A stretch of 64,000 bases of DNA from an uncultured Erythrobacter sp. (GCA_947500645.1 CANMSD010000001.1:620001-684000), one strand, 5' to 3'; positions 31,047-41,720 are shown, counted from the first letter of the stretch. Program-made: numbers and translations. The notes: generated from the letters alone by a model not told the origin.

Positions 31047-32852
31047 CTATGCTGCGGTGGCAAACGCCTCTGCTGACAGTTTCATCATATTGTCAGAGCC
31101 AGCCTCTAGCTTGCGCCGGAGCGCGCCCGCATCCGGCAGGAAGCGTTCAGCGTAATAGGCCGCTGAGGTCAGCTTGGCTTCGTAGAACGCGCGGTCTTCG
31201 GTGTCTGTGGCAAGCTGCTGAAGCGCAGTCTTACCCATTTTCAGCCACATGAAGCCGAGCGTCACAATGCCCATGATGTGCATGTAGTGATGCGCGCCTG
31301 CACCCAGGTTGTTTGGGTTCGCCATTGCGTTTTGCATGAACCACATGGTCGCGGCTTTCTGTTCGCCCAGCGCCTTTTCCAGCTTGGTCGCAACATCAGC
31401 CAGTTCGGGCGAATCTTTCGCGGAGGCGATCTCTTCGTCGATCATCGCGAAGAAGGCCTGAACCGCCCGGCCACCCTTTGATGCCAGCTTGCGACCGCAA
31501 AGGTCCATCGCCTGCACGCCGTTGGTGCCTTCGTAGATCATCGCAATCCGGCTATCGCGGACAAATTGCTCCATGCCCCACTCGGTCACATAGCCGTGCC
31601 CGCCATAAACCTGCTGCATATTGTTGGCGATGTCATAGCCCTTGTCGGTGCCGTAGCCTTTGATGACCGGGGTCATCAGGCCGATGAGGTCATCCGCGAG
31701 CTGGCGCTCTTCTTCAGTCTGCGCCTTGTGCGTGAGGTCAACCTGCAGAGCGCCCCAAAGGCACAGCGCACGCATGCTCTCGTTGAACACTTTCGCATCC
31801 ATTAACATCCGACGAACATCAGGGTGCACAAAGATTGGATCGGCCTGCGCGTCCTTATCCGCTGGACCGGTCAGAGCGCGGCCTTGGCGGCGATCAAGCG
31901 CATAGGTGACAGCGTTTTGGTAGGCGACTTCTGCTTGCGCGAGGCCCTGCATACCAACGCCGAGACGCGCTGCGTTCATCATCACGAACATTGCCGCGAG
32001 GCCCTTGTTCTCTTCGCCCAGCATCCAACCGGTTGCGCCGTCATAGTTGAGGACGCAGGTCGCATTGCCATGAATGCCCATTTTCTTCTCGATTGAGCCG
32101 CAGGTCACGCCATTGCGCTCGCCCGGTTCGCCGTTCTCATCAACGATGAACTTTGGAACCACGAACAGCGAAATGCCCTTGGAGCTGTCTGGAGCACCCG
32201 GTGTCTTCGCTAGAACCAAGTGAATGATGTTGCTGGTGAGATCGTGCTCGCCAGCAGAGATGAAAATCTTGGTACCGGTGATCGCGTAAGAGCCATCACC
32301 CGTCGGCTCAGCCTTCGTGCGGATCATGCCAAGATCAGTGCCGCAATGTGGCTCCGTCAGGTTCATGGTGCCCGACCACTCGCCAGAGATCATCTTCGGC
32401 GCGTACATTTCTTTCTGCTCTTGCGTACCGGCTGCCAACAAAGCTGCGGTCGCGCCGCCGGTCAGGCCGGGATACATTGCAAAAGCCTGGTTCGCTGTGC
32501 CTATATATTCCTCAAAAGCAAAGCCAAGAACATGCGGCAATTCCTGGCCGCCAAATTCTTCTGGACCGGTCAGGGTCGTCCAACCGCTCTCTACAAGTGA
32601 CTGATATGCTTCCTTGAAACCATCAGGTGTCGTTACCGAGCCATCTTCATGACGGGTGCAGCCCTGCTCATCACCGATCTGGTTCAGCGGCGCGAGGACC
32701 TCCGAGCAGAACTTGCCTGCCTCATTCACAACCGTATCGATCATGTCCTGAGTGGCGTTCTCGAAGCCCGGCAGATTGCCGTAGCTCGCAAGGTCGAGCA
32801 TCTCGTTGATAATGAAGCGGGTTTCACGCGTCGGGGCGGTATAGGTTGGCAT
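31047..32852 (-). CDS. Acyl-CoA dehydrogenase (with C-terminal extension)
   Basis: LTEPHCGTDLGMIRTKAEP, GTKIFISAGEHDL, MQQVYGGHGYVTEWGMEQFVRDSRIAMIYEGTNGVQAMDL. Confidence 0.93.
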   Translation of the reverse strand: MPTYTAPTRETRFIINEMLDLASYGNLPGFENATQDMIDTVVNEAGKFCSEVLAPLNQIGDEQGCTRHEDGSVTTPDGFKEAYQSLVESGWTTLTGPEEFGGQELPHVLGFAFEEYIGTANQAFAMYPGLTGGATAALLAAGTQEQKEMYAPKMISGEWSGTMNLTEPHCGTDLGMIRTKAEPTGDGSYAITGTKIFISAGEHDLTSNIIHLVLAKTPGAPDSSKGISLFVVPKFIVDENGEPGERNGVTCGSIEKKMGIHGNATCVLNYDGATGWMLGEENKGLAAMFVMMNAARLGVGMQGLAQAEVAYQNAVTYALDRRQGRALTGPADKDAQADPIFVHPDVRRMLMDAKVFNESMRALCLWGALQVDLTHKAQTEEERQLADDLIGLMTPVIKGYGTDKGYDIANNMQQVYGGHGYVTEWGMEQFVRDSRIAMIYEGTNGVQAMDLCGRKLASKGGRAVQAFFAMIDEEIASAKDSPELADVATKLEKALGEQKAATMWFMQNAMANPNNLGAGAHHYMHIMGIVTLGFMWLKMGKTALQQLATDTEDRAFYEAKLTSAAYYAERFLPDAGALRRKLEAGSDNMMKLSAEAFATAA

Positions 32853-32901
32853 CACTAGATCCCTTGGTGGAGTGGTGAATATTGGGGCGGCAGAGTTTTA
32901 G

Positions 32902-33381
32902 TTAGCTAAGGTTGAGCTTTTCAATCTCAGCGACAAAATCGGTGAGCTCCTTGATCGAAGAATCGATATCGGCTCTCTGGCTCTTCAGCTTCGCGATATG
33001 CGTGCGGCATTTCTCGATCGTCACGCGGCGTTGTTCTACGCGGCCGTCGTCCAGATCATAAAGGTCAATCATCTCGCGGATTTCAGTGAGACTGAACCCC
33101 ACGTTCTTCGCTCGCATAATCCACGCAAGTCGCGCGCGATCACGTTTCGAATATACACGGGTCAAACCGACACGAGCCGGTGAAATAAGACCTTCATCTT
33201 CGTAAAACCGCAATGCGCGTGCGGTGCATTCGAATTCGCCGGTCAGGTCAGAGATCGAATATTGCTCGCGCTCATGCTTGTCTGGGCGATCAAGATGCGC
33301 ACCGTTACGACGGTGTGCCGATTCATCAGCAGCAGTAGACGCGTTCTTACGGGCGGATGATTGTGCGGATGCTGTAGCCAT
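32902..33381 (-). CDS. MerR family transcriptional regulator (LiuR-like)
   Basis: YSISDLTGEFECTARALRFYEDEGLISPARVGLTRVYSKRDRARL HTH; next to acyl-CoA dehydrogenase. Confidence 0.88.
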   Translation of the reverse strand: MATASAQSSARKNASTAADESAHRRNGAHLDRPDKHEREQYSISDLTGEFECTARALRFYEDEGLISPARVGLTRVYSKRDRARLAWIMRAKNVGFSLTEIREMIDLYDLDDGRVEQRRVTIEKCRTHIAKLKSQRADIDSSIKELTDFVAEIEKLNLS

Positions 33382-33386
33382 GCGCG

Positions 33387-33417
33387 ATCATATACCTTAC
33401 CTTTACGTGAGCGTCAA
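33387..33417 (-). promoter_or_regulatory. MerR-type promoter (19-bp spacer), probably driving its own regulator
   Basis: TTGACG-N19-TATGAT on the minus strand, -10 ends 5 nt before the ATG at 33381. Confidence 0.6.
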
Positions 33418-33426
33418 GCATTGACC

Positions 33427-33825
33427 TTAACGAGAGGCTGGCGTCAATCCCGCCCCCTCGACCCGCCTGTAAAAACAGCTCCGCGCACCAGTGTGACAGG
33501 TCGGCCCGGTCGGGCGCACTTTCAGAACGAAGGCATCCTGATCGCAGTCCACCAACATCTCTTGCACTTCCAGCACATTGCCTGAGCTCTCACCCTTCAT
33601 CCATAGCGTTTGACGTGATCGAGACCAGAAATGCGCATGTCCTGTCTCACGGGTTTTCGCCAAAGCTTCGGCGTTCATGAAGGCTACCATAAGAACCTCT
33701 CCGCTATCCGAATCGGTCACCACAGCGGTCAACAATCCGCGATCGTCGAATTTCGGGAGAAGTTCATCGCCGTGCTCAATCGCATGCTTTTGGGTGACGT
33801 CAGAGCGTCGAGATACGTTACTCAA
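33427..33825 (-). CDS. hisI: Phosphoribosyl-AMP cyclohydrolase
   Basis: [54 protein letters not shown] start chosen for GAAGGA SD. Confidence 0.93.
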   Translation of the reverse strand: MSNVSRRSDVTQKHAIEHGDELLPKFDDRGLLTAVVTDSDSGEVLMVAFMNAEALAKTRETGHAHFWSRSRQTLWMKGESSGNVLEVQEMLVDCDQDAFVLKVRPTGPTCHTGARSCFYRRVEGAGLTPASR

Positions 33826-34142
33826 TTGTAAATCCTTCGGTGAATGGGCGCTCTGTTGCGACGGCTTGTTGCACGATAACCACAGACCCACGGCAAAATC
33901 CACATGGTCGCAGTTTCAACCTTTGAGATTTAGGACTCTGGTGAGAGAAAGCTGTCAGCAGGTCTTAGCGGGCCTGTCCACCGGATACCGGCGTCTTAAG
34001 AATGCCAGGTTCAGGGGGTAACCGCAGATTGCCAACCGCGGGGTGTTGGCATGAACGGTTTGAACGATGAGGGATTGGATCCTGGTAGCCAAGTTAGGGG
34101 GTGGCTGCCTGAGCTCTCGAAGAGCGGGTCCGAATTTTTTCG

Positions 34143-34976
34143 TCACGTGGCGCCCGGGGTCGTAATGGCCTCGGGCGTTGTGTTTTCCGGCTCCGATTTC
34201 TGCAGCATTCGCTCAACCGACGAATCGAACTCGCCTTCGATAACGCGGGCAAAGCAGGCAATCGTGACGGATCGCGCTCCGCCCTTCAGCAAGGTTTGAA
34301 CGCAAGCGTCGCTGGTTGCGCCACTGGTAAGAACGTCATCGACCAGCACGATATCGCGACCTTTGATTCGTGCCACCCTCGACGGTCTCACGCCAATCGC
34401 GCCAGCCAGAGTCTTGCGCCGCGCCTTTGCTCCGAGGCCACCAAGGCTGGGCGTGCGCTTGCGGCGGACCAGTCCATCCACCAGCAGTTCGCCTTTTCCG
34501 CGTCTGGCCAGCTCCTGCGCGATCAATCCAGATTGATTGAACCCGCGCTGCCACAACCTCCAGCGGTGCAACGGCACTGGGACAAGCAAAGGCGCGTTGT
34601 CATCGCCCGCATCCGGCAATCTCGCGGCCAGCAATCGCCCAAGCAATCCCGCAAGCGCGATCTTGCCGCCATGCTTGAACGTCAAGATGAGCTTGCGCGA
34701 GGCGTCATTGTAGATAGTCGCAGCGACGATCCCTGAATGCTTCGGCGGATTGGCGAGGCAAGGTGCGCATTGCGCTTGGTGTCCCATCCGCTCCGATCCG
34801 AAGGGCCTACCGCAGCTCGCACAAGATGGTTCGCCGGGAATGACTAGCTCGCCCCAGCATTCGCTGCAGACCCCACCCTGATCGCCAGTTGCATCGCCAC
34901 ATAAAGGACAGCGCGGCGGGTAAACCAAATCCACCACGGGCTTCAGCCCTTCGGCAAGATGCGACCCCCAACCCAT
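34143..34976 (-). CDS. ComF family phosphoribosyltransferase
   Basis: CPLCGDATGDQGGVCSECW..CASCGRPF zinc fingers; VPVPLHRWRLWQRGFNQSGLIAQEL; DIVLVDDVLTSGAT. Confidence 0.92.
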   Translation of the reverse strand: MGWGSHLAEGLKPVVDLVYPPRCPLCGDATGDQGGVCSECWGELVIPGEPSCASCGRPFGSERMGHQAQCAPCLANPPKHSGIVAATIYNDASRKLILTFKHGGKIALAGLLGRLLAARLPDAGDDNAPLLVPVPLHRWRLWQRGFNQSGLIAQELARRGKGELLVDGLVRRKRTPSLGGLGAKARRKTLAGAIGVRPSRVARIKGRDIVLVDDVLTSGATSDACVQTLLKGGARSVTIACFARVIEGEFDSSVERMLQKSEPENTTPEAITTPGAT

Positions 34977-35031
34977 GCCTCATGCTATCGCACGGCTTGC
35001 AGTCTGTAGGCAAGCACGGCAGGGCAGCGGC

Positions 35032-35787
35032 ATGTCTTCCAATCAAGTTCCGCATATTTTTGCTGCGCATCGCCGTGCCGCCCGCTTTGATCGAGCGCGG
35101 AAACGCTGTGCGCGAGCCGAAGCGGCGGCGTACATTCTCGACGACATGATCGAGGACGTTATCGAGCGCGTCGAGTTCATGCGCTTGCCCCCGGGGGATG
35201 CCGTAATCGTCGGCGATTTGACCGGCTCGCTCGCCCCGGCGCTCGAAAATCAGTCGATCACCGCCCGCAATATCAGTCCAGCCTCACACGATGAGGAGCG
35301 CCCATGGCAGGCGGCTCCCGCACATTACCTCATTTCGCTCGGCACGCTCGACACGCTCAACGATTTGCCCGGCGCCTTGCTGCATTACCGCAATGCGCTG
35401 AGCGAGAACGGCATTCTGATCGCGCAGATGCTGGGCGCTGGCAGCCTACCTACGTTGCGCCAGATCATGCTTGCCGCCGATGGCGAGCGCCCCGCTGCGC
35501 GCATCCACCCGCAAATCGACAACCGCTCGGCAACCGCCCTGCTTGAACGCGCTGGGTTCCGCCGCCAAGTCGTCGATAGCCACACGTTAACGGTGCGCTT
35601 TTCAAGCTTTGAACGCATGGTCAACGACCTACGCGATCAGGCGCTGACATCGGTGCTGGTATCGCAAGCGCCCTATGTAGGAAAGCGTGGGCTTGTGCGG
35701 GCCAAGGCGGCGTTCGATGCCTTACGCGACGAAGAAGGCAGAGTTACCGAGACCTTCGAATTGCTCACCCTGACCGGCTGGCGCTAG
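35032..35787 (+). CDS. SAM methyltransferase-like protein (NDUFAF5/BioC-type)
   Basis: FDRARKRCARAEAAAYILDDMIEDVIERVEFM; LLHYRNALSENGILIAQMLGAGSLPTLRQIM; C-terminal ETFELLTLTGWR. Confidence 0.75.
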   Translation: MSSNQVPHIFAAHRRAARFDRARKRCARAEAAAYILDDMIEDVIERVEFMRLPPGDAVIVGDLTGSLAPALENQSITARNISPASHDEERPWQAAPAHYLISLGTLDTLNDLPGALLHYRNALSENGILIAQMLGAGSLPTLRQIMLAADGERPAARIHPQIDNRSATALLERAGFRRQVVDSHTLTVRFSSFERMVNDLRDQALTSVLVSQAPYVGKRGLVRAKAAFDALRDEEGRVTETFELLTLTGWR

Positions 35788-38453
35788 TCCTCAAGAGCAG
35801 CTTGCGCCGCCGCGAGCCGCGCAATCGGCACCCGATATGGCGAGGCCGACACGTAATCGAGCCCAACCTCTTCGCAGAAAGCGATGCTAGCCGGGTCGCC
35901 GCCATGCTCGCCGCAAATGCCAAGCTTGATGTCGCCGCGCGTCGCCCTGCCCCGCTCTGCCGCCAACTCGACCAGTTGGCCAACGCCATCGACATCCAGG
36001 CTCACGAACGGATCGCGCGCGAAGATGCCTTTGTCGACATAGGGCGCGAGGAAACGGGCTGAGTCATCGCGTGACACACCCAAAGTCGTCTGCGTCAGAT
36101 CGTTTGTGCCAAAGCTGAAGAACGCGCCTTCATGCGCGATCTCGCCCGCCATCAGAGCCGCACGCGGCAGCTCGATCATGGTGCCGACCAGATATTCGAC
36201 CCGCGCGTCTTTTTCCTCAAACACCGCCTCTGCGGTCCGCTCGATCAGCTCGCGCAAGATCGCCAGTTCCTTTCGAGTAGCGACCAGCGGAACCATGATC
36301 TCTGGCACCGGTGCCTCGCCTGAAGCCGCCGCCACGTCGCACGCCGCCTCGAAAATGGCCCGCGCCTGCATCTCGTAGATTTCGGGATAGGTGATCCCAA
36401 GGCGGCACCCGCGATGGCCCAGCATCGGGTTGAATTCATGCAGCTCACCCGCGCGCCGTTTCAAATGGTCCACGCCCAGACCGGTGGCATCGGCCAGCTC
36501 TTCAAACTCTGCATCGCCATGCGGCAGGAATTCGTGCAGCGGCGGATCGAGCAGCCGGATTGTACACGGCAGGCCGGTCATCACCTCGAAAATCGAGGCG
36601 AAATCGGCGCGTTGCTCTGGCAGTAGCTTCTCAAGTGCCCCGCGCCGCCCAGCCTCATCCTCGGCCAGGATCATTTGACGCACGGCACTGATCCTGTCCG
36701 CATCGAAGAACATATGCTCCGTGCGGCATAACCCGATGCCTTCGGCGCCGAATTGCCGCGCCATCTTGCAGTCCGCCGGGGTCTCCGCATTGGTGCGCAC
36801 GCGCATCCGGCGATGCTTGTCGGCCCACTCCATCAGCACGCCGAAGTCACCGGCAAGCTCAGGCTCCACCGTCGGCACGATGCCCAGCATCACCTGACCA
36901 TTCGCCCCGTCGAGCGTGATCTCATCACCCTCTTTCAGTTCTTGATTGCCGATCCGCAGAGTTCGCGAGGCAAGGTCGATCGCTACGCCACTTGCGCCAG
37001 ACACACAGGGCCTACCCATTCCGCGCGCAACCACCGCCGCGTGGCTCGTCATCCCACCACGCGCGGTCAGAATGCCCTGCGCAGCGTGCATGCCATGAAT
37101 GTCCTCTGGCGAGGTTTCTACCCGGACCAAAATCACCTTCTCGCCGCGATGGACCCATTGTTCTGCCGCATCGGCATCGAGCACAATCTTGCCCGCCGCC
37201 GCGCCCGGCGATGCCGGCAACCCTGTCACCAACACATTGCGCTCCGCCTCCGGATCGAGCGTCGGGTGCAGCAATTGGTCAAGCGCCATCGGATCGACCC
37301 GCAGGATCGCGGTCTTCTCATCGATCAGCTCTTCGCCGACCATCTCGACCGCCATTTTTAGCGCCGCCTTGGCGGTCCGCTTCCCACTGCGGGTCTGCAG
37401 CATCCACAGCTTGCCGCGTTCCACGGTAAACTCGATGTCCTGCATGTCGCGATAATGGCCTTCGAGCAGGTCGAACACGCGCGCCAGCTCGCCATAAGCC
37501 TCCGGCATCGCCTCTTCCATCGACAGCGGCTTGGCACCCGCCGCCTCGCGCGCTGCCTTGGTCAGATATTGCGGCGTGCGAATGCCCGCCACCACATCCT
37601 CGCCCTGCGCATTGATCAGGTACTCGCCGTAATAGGCGCGCTCACCCGTTGCCGGATCGCGGGTGAAGGCAACGCCGGTGGCGCTGGTTTCGCCCATATT
37701 GCCGAACACCATAGCCTGCACATTTACGGCTGTGCCCCAGTCGCCCGGGATGTCGTTGAGACGGCGATAGACCTTCGCGCGGTCCGCATCCCAGCTGTCG
37801 AACACGGCGGCGATTGCGCCCCACAACTGCTCGTTCACATCCTGCGGGAACGGCTTGCCCTGTTCGGCTTCGACGATGCCCTTGTATTCGGCGACCAGCT
37901 CGCGCCAGTCATCCGCGCTCAGTTCGGTATCGGCGTAGAAGCCGTTGTCTTCCTTGCGGATTTCAAGCGCTTCCTCGAACAGGCCGTGGTCGATGCCCAG
38001 CACCACGTCCGAGTACATCTGGACGAAGCGGCGATAGCTATCCCATGCAAAGCGCTCGTCCCCGCTGGTTGCCGCGAGACCTTCTACAGTCGCATCGTTG
38101 AGGCCCAGGTTCAGCACCGTGTCCATCATACCCGGCATGGAGACGCGCGCGCCCGAGCGCACCGAAACGAGCATTGGATCGGATGCATCGCCAAAGCTTT
38201 TGCCAACCGCGCCTTCGATGTGAGCCAGCGCGTCCTTCACCGCACCACGCAGTTCCGATGAGAAGTCGGCTCCCTCTTTCAGGTAACGCACGCATTCCTC
38301 GGTCGTGATGGTGAAGCCGGGAGGGACCGGGAGGCCGATGCTCGCCATTTCGGCCAGGTTCGCGCCCTTGCCCCCGGTTACGGTCTTGTCCCGCTGGCGC
38401 GGATCCGAGTGATCCGCGGCTCCGCCGAAAGTGTAGACCGTTTGCTGCGTCAT
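35784..38453 (-). CDS. ppdK: Pyruvate, phosphate dikinase
   Basis: GGKGANLAEMASIGLPVPPGFTITTE; GGMTSHAAVVARGMGRPCVSG; FFSFGTNDLTQTTLG. Confidence 0.97.
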   Translation of the reverse strand: MTQQTVYTFGGAADHSDPRQRDKTVTGGKGANLAEMASIGLPVPPGFTITTEECVRYLKEGADFSSELRGAVKDALAHIEGAVGKSFGDASDPMLVSVRSGARVSMPGMMDTVLNLGLNDATVEGLAATSGDERFAWDSYRRFVQMYSDVVLGIDHGLFEEALEIRKEDNGFYADTELSADDWRELVAEYKGIVEAEQGKPFPQDVNEQLWGAIAAVFDSWDADRAKVYRRLNDIPGDWGTAVNVQAMVFGNMGETSATGVAFTRDPATGERAYYGEYLINAQGEDVVAGIRTPQYLTKAAREAAGAKPLSMEEAMPEAYGELARVFDLLEGHYRDMQDIEFTVERGKLWMLQTRSGKRTAKAALKMAVEMVGEELIDEKTAILRVDPMALDQLLHPTLDPEAERNVLVTGLPASPGAAAGKIVLDADAAEQWVHRGEKVILVRVETSPEDIHGMHAAQGILTARGGMTSHAAVVARGMGRPCVSGASGVAIDLASRTLRIGNQELKEGDEITLDGANGQVMLGIVPTVEPELAGDFGVLMEWADKHRRMRVRTNAETPADCKMARQFGAEGIGLCRTEHMFFDADRISAVRQMILAEDEAGRRGALEKLLPEQRADFASIFEVMTGLPCTIRLLDPPLHEFLPHGDAEFEELADATGLGVDHLKRRAGELHEFNPMLGHRGCRLGITYPEIYEMQARAIFEAACDVAAASGEAPVPEIMVPLVATRKELAILRELIERTAEAVFEEKDARVEYLVGTMIELPRAALMAGEIAHEGAFFSFGTNDLTQTTLGVSRDDSARFLAPYVDKGIFARDPFVSLDVDGVGQLVELAAERGRATRGDIKLGICGEHGGDPASIAFCEEVGLDYVSASPYRVPIARLAAAQAALED

Positions 38454-38466
38454 TATATTTCCTACG

Positions 38467-38556
38467 AAGTTGACAAAGGTGACAGGGTGTCACCCGTGAA
38501 ATTCTGACATTATCCCAAGCATTTCATAAACTTGGGCGATCTGGGCAAAGTTGACA
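38467..38556. promoter_or_regulatory. Cluster of TGACA/TGTCA motifs upstream of ppdK, incl. GGTGACA-GGG-TGTCACC dyad
   Basis: Five copies of TGACA/TGTCA in ~90 bp; perfect 7+3+7 dyad at 38478-38494; AAGTTGACA repeated at 38467 and 38548. Confidence 0.55.
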
Positions 38557-38571
38557 CTTTTCCAACTCTAT

Positions 38572-40764
38572 TCATCCCTCGATCCGGCTGAAATCCGCGA
38601 CCTGATGCACAGCATCGCGAAAGCGCGCCAGCAGATCGAGACGAACGCTGCGTTTGTCCTGATCCGGGTCATTAACCGTGACATTTTCGAAAAAGTCGTC
38701 AATCGGCGCGCGCAGGCTCGCAAGAGCAGCCATAGCCTGTTCAAATTGCTCGCTTTCGATGGCTGCGGAGGCCTTCGGTCCAGCTTGATCGAGCGCGTCC
38801 ATCAACACCTTTTCCGCCGCTTTGGGTGAGTAGGAAAGCTCTTTTGAGACCCATTCCTCCTTCTTCAGGATATTGGCGGCGCGCTTGTAGCCAGCGAGAA
38901 GATTGGTGCCGTTTTCGGTTTCGACGAAGGCTTGGAGCGCCTTCACGCGAGCGAGCAGCCGGACGAGGTCGTCCTCCCCGCCCAGCGCGAAGACTGCGTC
39001 GATCAGGTCGTGGCGGACGCCCGCCTCGCGTTGTTGGACTTTGAGGCGGTCGGCGAAGAAACCCGGAAGCGCAGCCTGACCCAGGTACCAATTAGTCCGC
39101 GTATAACCCATCTGACCTTTGGCGGCGATGTTGTCGGCGATGTCTTCGGCCTCCATCACTGCCTTCTCGGACCATGTGAAATCCCGCGCATAAATCAGAA
39201 AATGCGTTGCGTAATCATCAACTGTTGTATGCTGTGAGACCAGCGGAATCATCGCTTCAGAAAGTGCTGATTGCATGGAAAAACGCAGATCGTTTTTGGA
39301 CATCAACCGAATGACGGCAAGGACTGCTCTCCTCAGCGCAAAGGGGTCTTTAGAGCCCGTGGGTTGCTCGCCGGAAAGGAAAAATCCGACCAGCGTATCC
39401 AGCTTATCCGCCAACGAAACCGCCACCGTCACCGGCGCGGTCGGCACGTCATCGCCCTGCCCAACCGGCTTGTAATGATCGCGGATCGCATCCGACACTT
39501 CGACCGGCAGGCCTTCCTTGGCGGCATAATATCCGCCCATCAGCCCTTGTAGCTCCGGAAATTCGCCCACCATTTCGGTGACCAGATCAGCCTTGCACAG
39601 GCGCGCGGCTTGCTCGGCAAGGTCCGGGTCGCCTTTGACAATCCCTTCCTCGCAGAGCCAGCGCGCCAGCTTCGCCACCCGGTCAACCTTGTCGGCGACC
39701 GTGCCCAGCTTTTCGTGGAAGGTAATCCGCTCCAGCCCCTTGGCGTGTTCGGCCAGCGTTTTCTTCTGGTCCAGCTCCCAGAAGAAGCGCGCATCGGCCA
39801 GCCGTGCGGCCAGCACCTTGCGGTTTCCATCCACCACCACGGCGGGGTCCGCCGCCTCGATATTGGCGGTGCAGATAAAGGCATTGGCGAGTTTGCCGTC
39901 CGCATCCTCGCACACGAAGTACTTCTGGTTCACTCGCGCGGTGAGCTGGATCGTCTCAGGCGGCACGTCGAGAAAATCGTCCTCGAACCGCCCGAGCAGC
40001 GGCACCGGCCATTCGGTCAGCCCGGCATTCTCGACGACAAGTCCTTCATCCTCGACCAGTTTAAAGCCAGCCGCTTCCGCAGCGGCCTTCGCGCGATCAC
40101 GGACCAATGCTTCGCGCTCTTTATGATCGACGATTACATATGCGTCGCGCAGCTTTGCGGCGTAATCATCAGCATTCGCAACCTCAACCGAGCTTGAGGA
40201 ATGAAAACGGTGCCCTATCGTCTCACGGCCGCTCGCCAGCCCGTCCATAACGCACGGCACAACTTCGCCATCGAGCAGCGCGACTATGCCCGACAAGGGC
40301 CGCACCCACTTGAGGCTCTCGGTCGAGATCGAGGCATCGCCCCAACGCATGCTCTTGGGCCATGAGAAGTCGCGGATGATATTGGTGATCGCGTTTGCGA
40401 GCAGATCGGCAACCGCCTGCCCCGGCCTTTCGATCACCGCGAAGTAGGTCGCGCGGCCCTTCACGTCGCGAACCTCGAGCTGATCGCGGGTCACACCGTT
40501 CTTGCGGCAGAACCCATCGACCGCCTGGTCCGGAGCGCCTTCGGGCGGGCCCTTGGCTTCTTCATGCACAGCCTGGGTCTCGGTCGGCAGACCGCGCGCG
40601 ATCAGCGCAAGTCTGCGCGGGGTTGACCACACTGTCAGCTCGCCAACGGCAACACCGGCAGCGTCCATCTCGCGGCGGAACAGCTTTTCCAGCTCAGCAC
40701 GCGCGCCCTTTTGCATGCGCGCGGGGATCTCTTCAGAGCGAAGCTCGAGCAGGAAGTCGGCCAT
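38572..40764 (-). CDS. glyS: Glycyl-tRNA synthetase beta subunit
   Basis: [18 protein letters not shown] start; DALDQ..FFENVTVNDPDQDKRSVRLDLLARF; next to glyQ. Confidence 0.96.
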   Translation of the reverse strand: MADFLLELRSEEIPARMQKGARAELEKLFRREMDAAGVAVGELTVWSTPRRLALIARGLPTETQAVHEEAKGPPEGAPDQAVDGFCRKNGVTRDQLEVRDVKGRATYFAVIERPGQAVADLLANAITNIIRDFSWPKSMRWGDASISTESLKWVRPLSGIVALLDGEVVPCVMDGLASGRETIGHRFHSSSSVEVANADDYAAKLRDAYVIVDHKEREALVRDRAKAAAEAAGFKLVEDEGLVVENAGLTEWPVPLLGRFEDDFLDVPPETIQLTARVNQKYFVCEDADGKLANAFICTANIEAADPAVVVDGNRKVLAARLADARFFWELDQKKTLAEHAKGLERITFHEKLGTVADKVDRVAKLARWLCEEGIVKGDPDLAEQAARLCKADLVTEMVGEFPELQGLMGGYYAAKEGLPVEVSDAIRDHYKPVGQGDDVPTAPVTVAVSLADKLDTLVGFFLSGEQPTGSKDPFALRRAVLAVIRLMSKNDLRFSMQSALSEAMIPLVSQHTTVDDYATHFLIYARDFTWSEKAVMEAEDIADNIAAKGQMGYTRTNWYLGQAALPGFFADRLKVQQREAGVRHDLIDAVFALGGEDDLVRLLARVKALQAFVETENGTNLLAGYKRAANILKKEEWVSKELSYSPKAAEKVLMDALDQAGPKASAAIESEQFEQAMAALASLRAPIDDFFENVTVNDPDQDKRSVRLDLLARFRDAVHQVADFSRIEG

Positions 40765-41720
40765 TAGACGAGGCTCCATTCCGGATATTTCTCAGCCCAT
40801 TCAGGCGCCATCTTCTCCGCGTACTTCTCACAGGATGAGCGCGCCAGATCGCGCACCCGGCCCATATAGCTTGCGCGTTCCTGAACGCTGATCACTCCGC
40901 GCGCCTGCAGCAGATTGAAGAGATGGCTTGCCTCGACCGCTTGTTCATAGGCAGCGATTGGGACATCGGCGGACAGCGCGTTCCGGCACTCTGCTTCAGC
41001 CTTGTTGAACAGCTCGAACAGCGCGTCGGTATCGGCGACTTCGAAGTTCCACTTCGACATCTGTTTCTCATTCTCGAGAAACACATCGCCATAGCTTACA
41101 CCGTGCGAATTGAATGCGAGGTCATAGACGCTGTCGACGCCCTGGATATACATTGCGAGGCGTTCCAGCCCGTAGGTCAGCTCGCCCGCGACTGGCTTGC
41201 AGTCGAAGCCGCCCATTTGCTGGAAGTATGTGAACTGGGTGACCTCCATCCCGTCGCACCAAACCTCCCAGCCGAGGCCCCATGCGCCGAGCGTGGGCGA
41301 TTCCCAATCATCCTCGACAAAGCGAATATCGTGCTTGAGCGGGTCGATCCCGATCTGCCGCAGGCTTTCAAGATACAGTTCCTGAATATCGCTGGGCGAT
41401 GGTTTCAGGATCACCTGGTACTGATAATAGTGCTGCAGCCGGTTCGGGTTCTCGCCATAGCGACCATCGGTTGGCCGGCGGCATGGCTGGACAAAAGCGG
41501 CATTCCACGGCTCCGGCCCGAGCGCTCGCAGGGTCGTCGCGGTGTGAAACGTACCCGCCCCCATACGCATGTCATAAGGTTGCAAGATCACGCAGCCCGC
41601 CGCGCTCCAAAAATCATGAAGCGTCAGGATCATATCCTGAAATGACTTTGTCGGATCGCGCGTGGCCGCAGGCGATTCGTTCACGGCTGATTTGACCTCG
41701 GATTCCATGCGCTGGGCCAT
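40764..41720 (-). CDS. glyQ: Glycyl-tRNA synthetase alpha subunit
   Basis: [68 protein letters not shown]. Confidence 0.97.
   Translation of the reverse strand: MAQRMESEVKSAVNESPAATRDPTKSFQDMILTLHDFWSAAGCVILQPYDMRMGAGTFHTATTLRALGPEPWNAAFVQPCRRPTDGRYGENPNRLQHYYQYQVILKPSPSDIQELYLESLRQIGIDPLKHDIRFVEDDWESPTLGAWGLGWEVWCDGMEVTQFTYFQQMGGFDCKPVAGELTYGLERLAMYIQGVDSVYDLAFNSHGVSYGDVFLENEKQMSKWNFEVADTDALFELFNKAEAECRNALSADVPIAAYEQAVEASHLFNLLQARGVISVQERASYMGRVRDLARSSCEKYAEKMAPEWAEKYPEWSLV

Noticed and set aside
33955-34146. 63-aa minus-strand ORF in the hisI-comF gap, and a possible RNA gene
   Set aside because: No tRNA cloverleaf, no conserved motif, weak start; not supportable.
36753-38261. Long antisense ORFs over ppdK (202 aa and 268 aa)
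   Set aside because: Opposite a clearly coding, conserved gene; Arg/His-rich low-information translations typical of GC-rich shadow frames.
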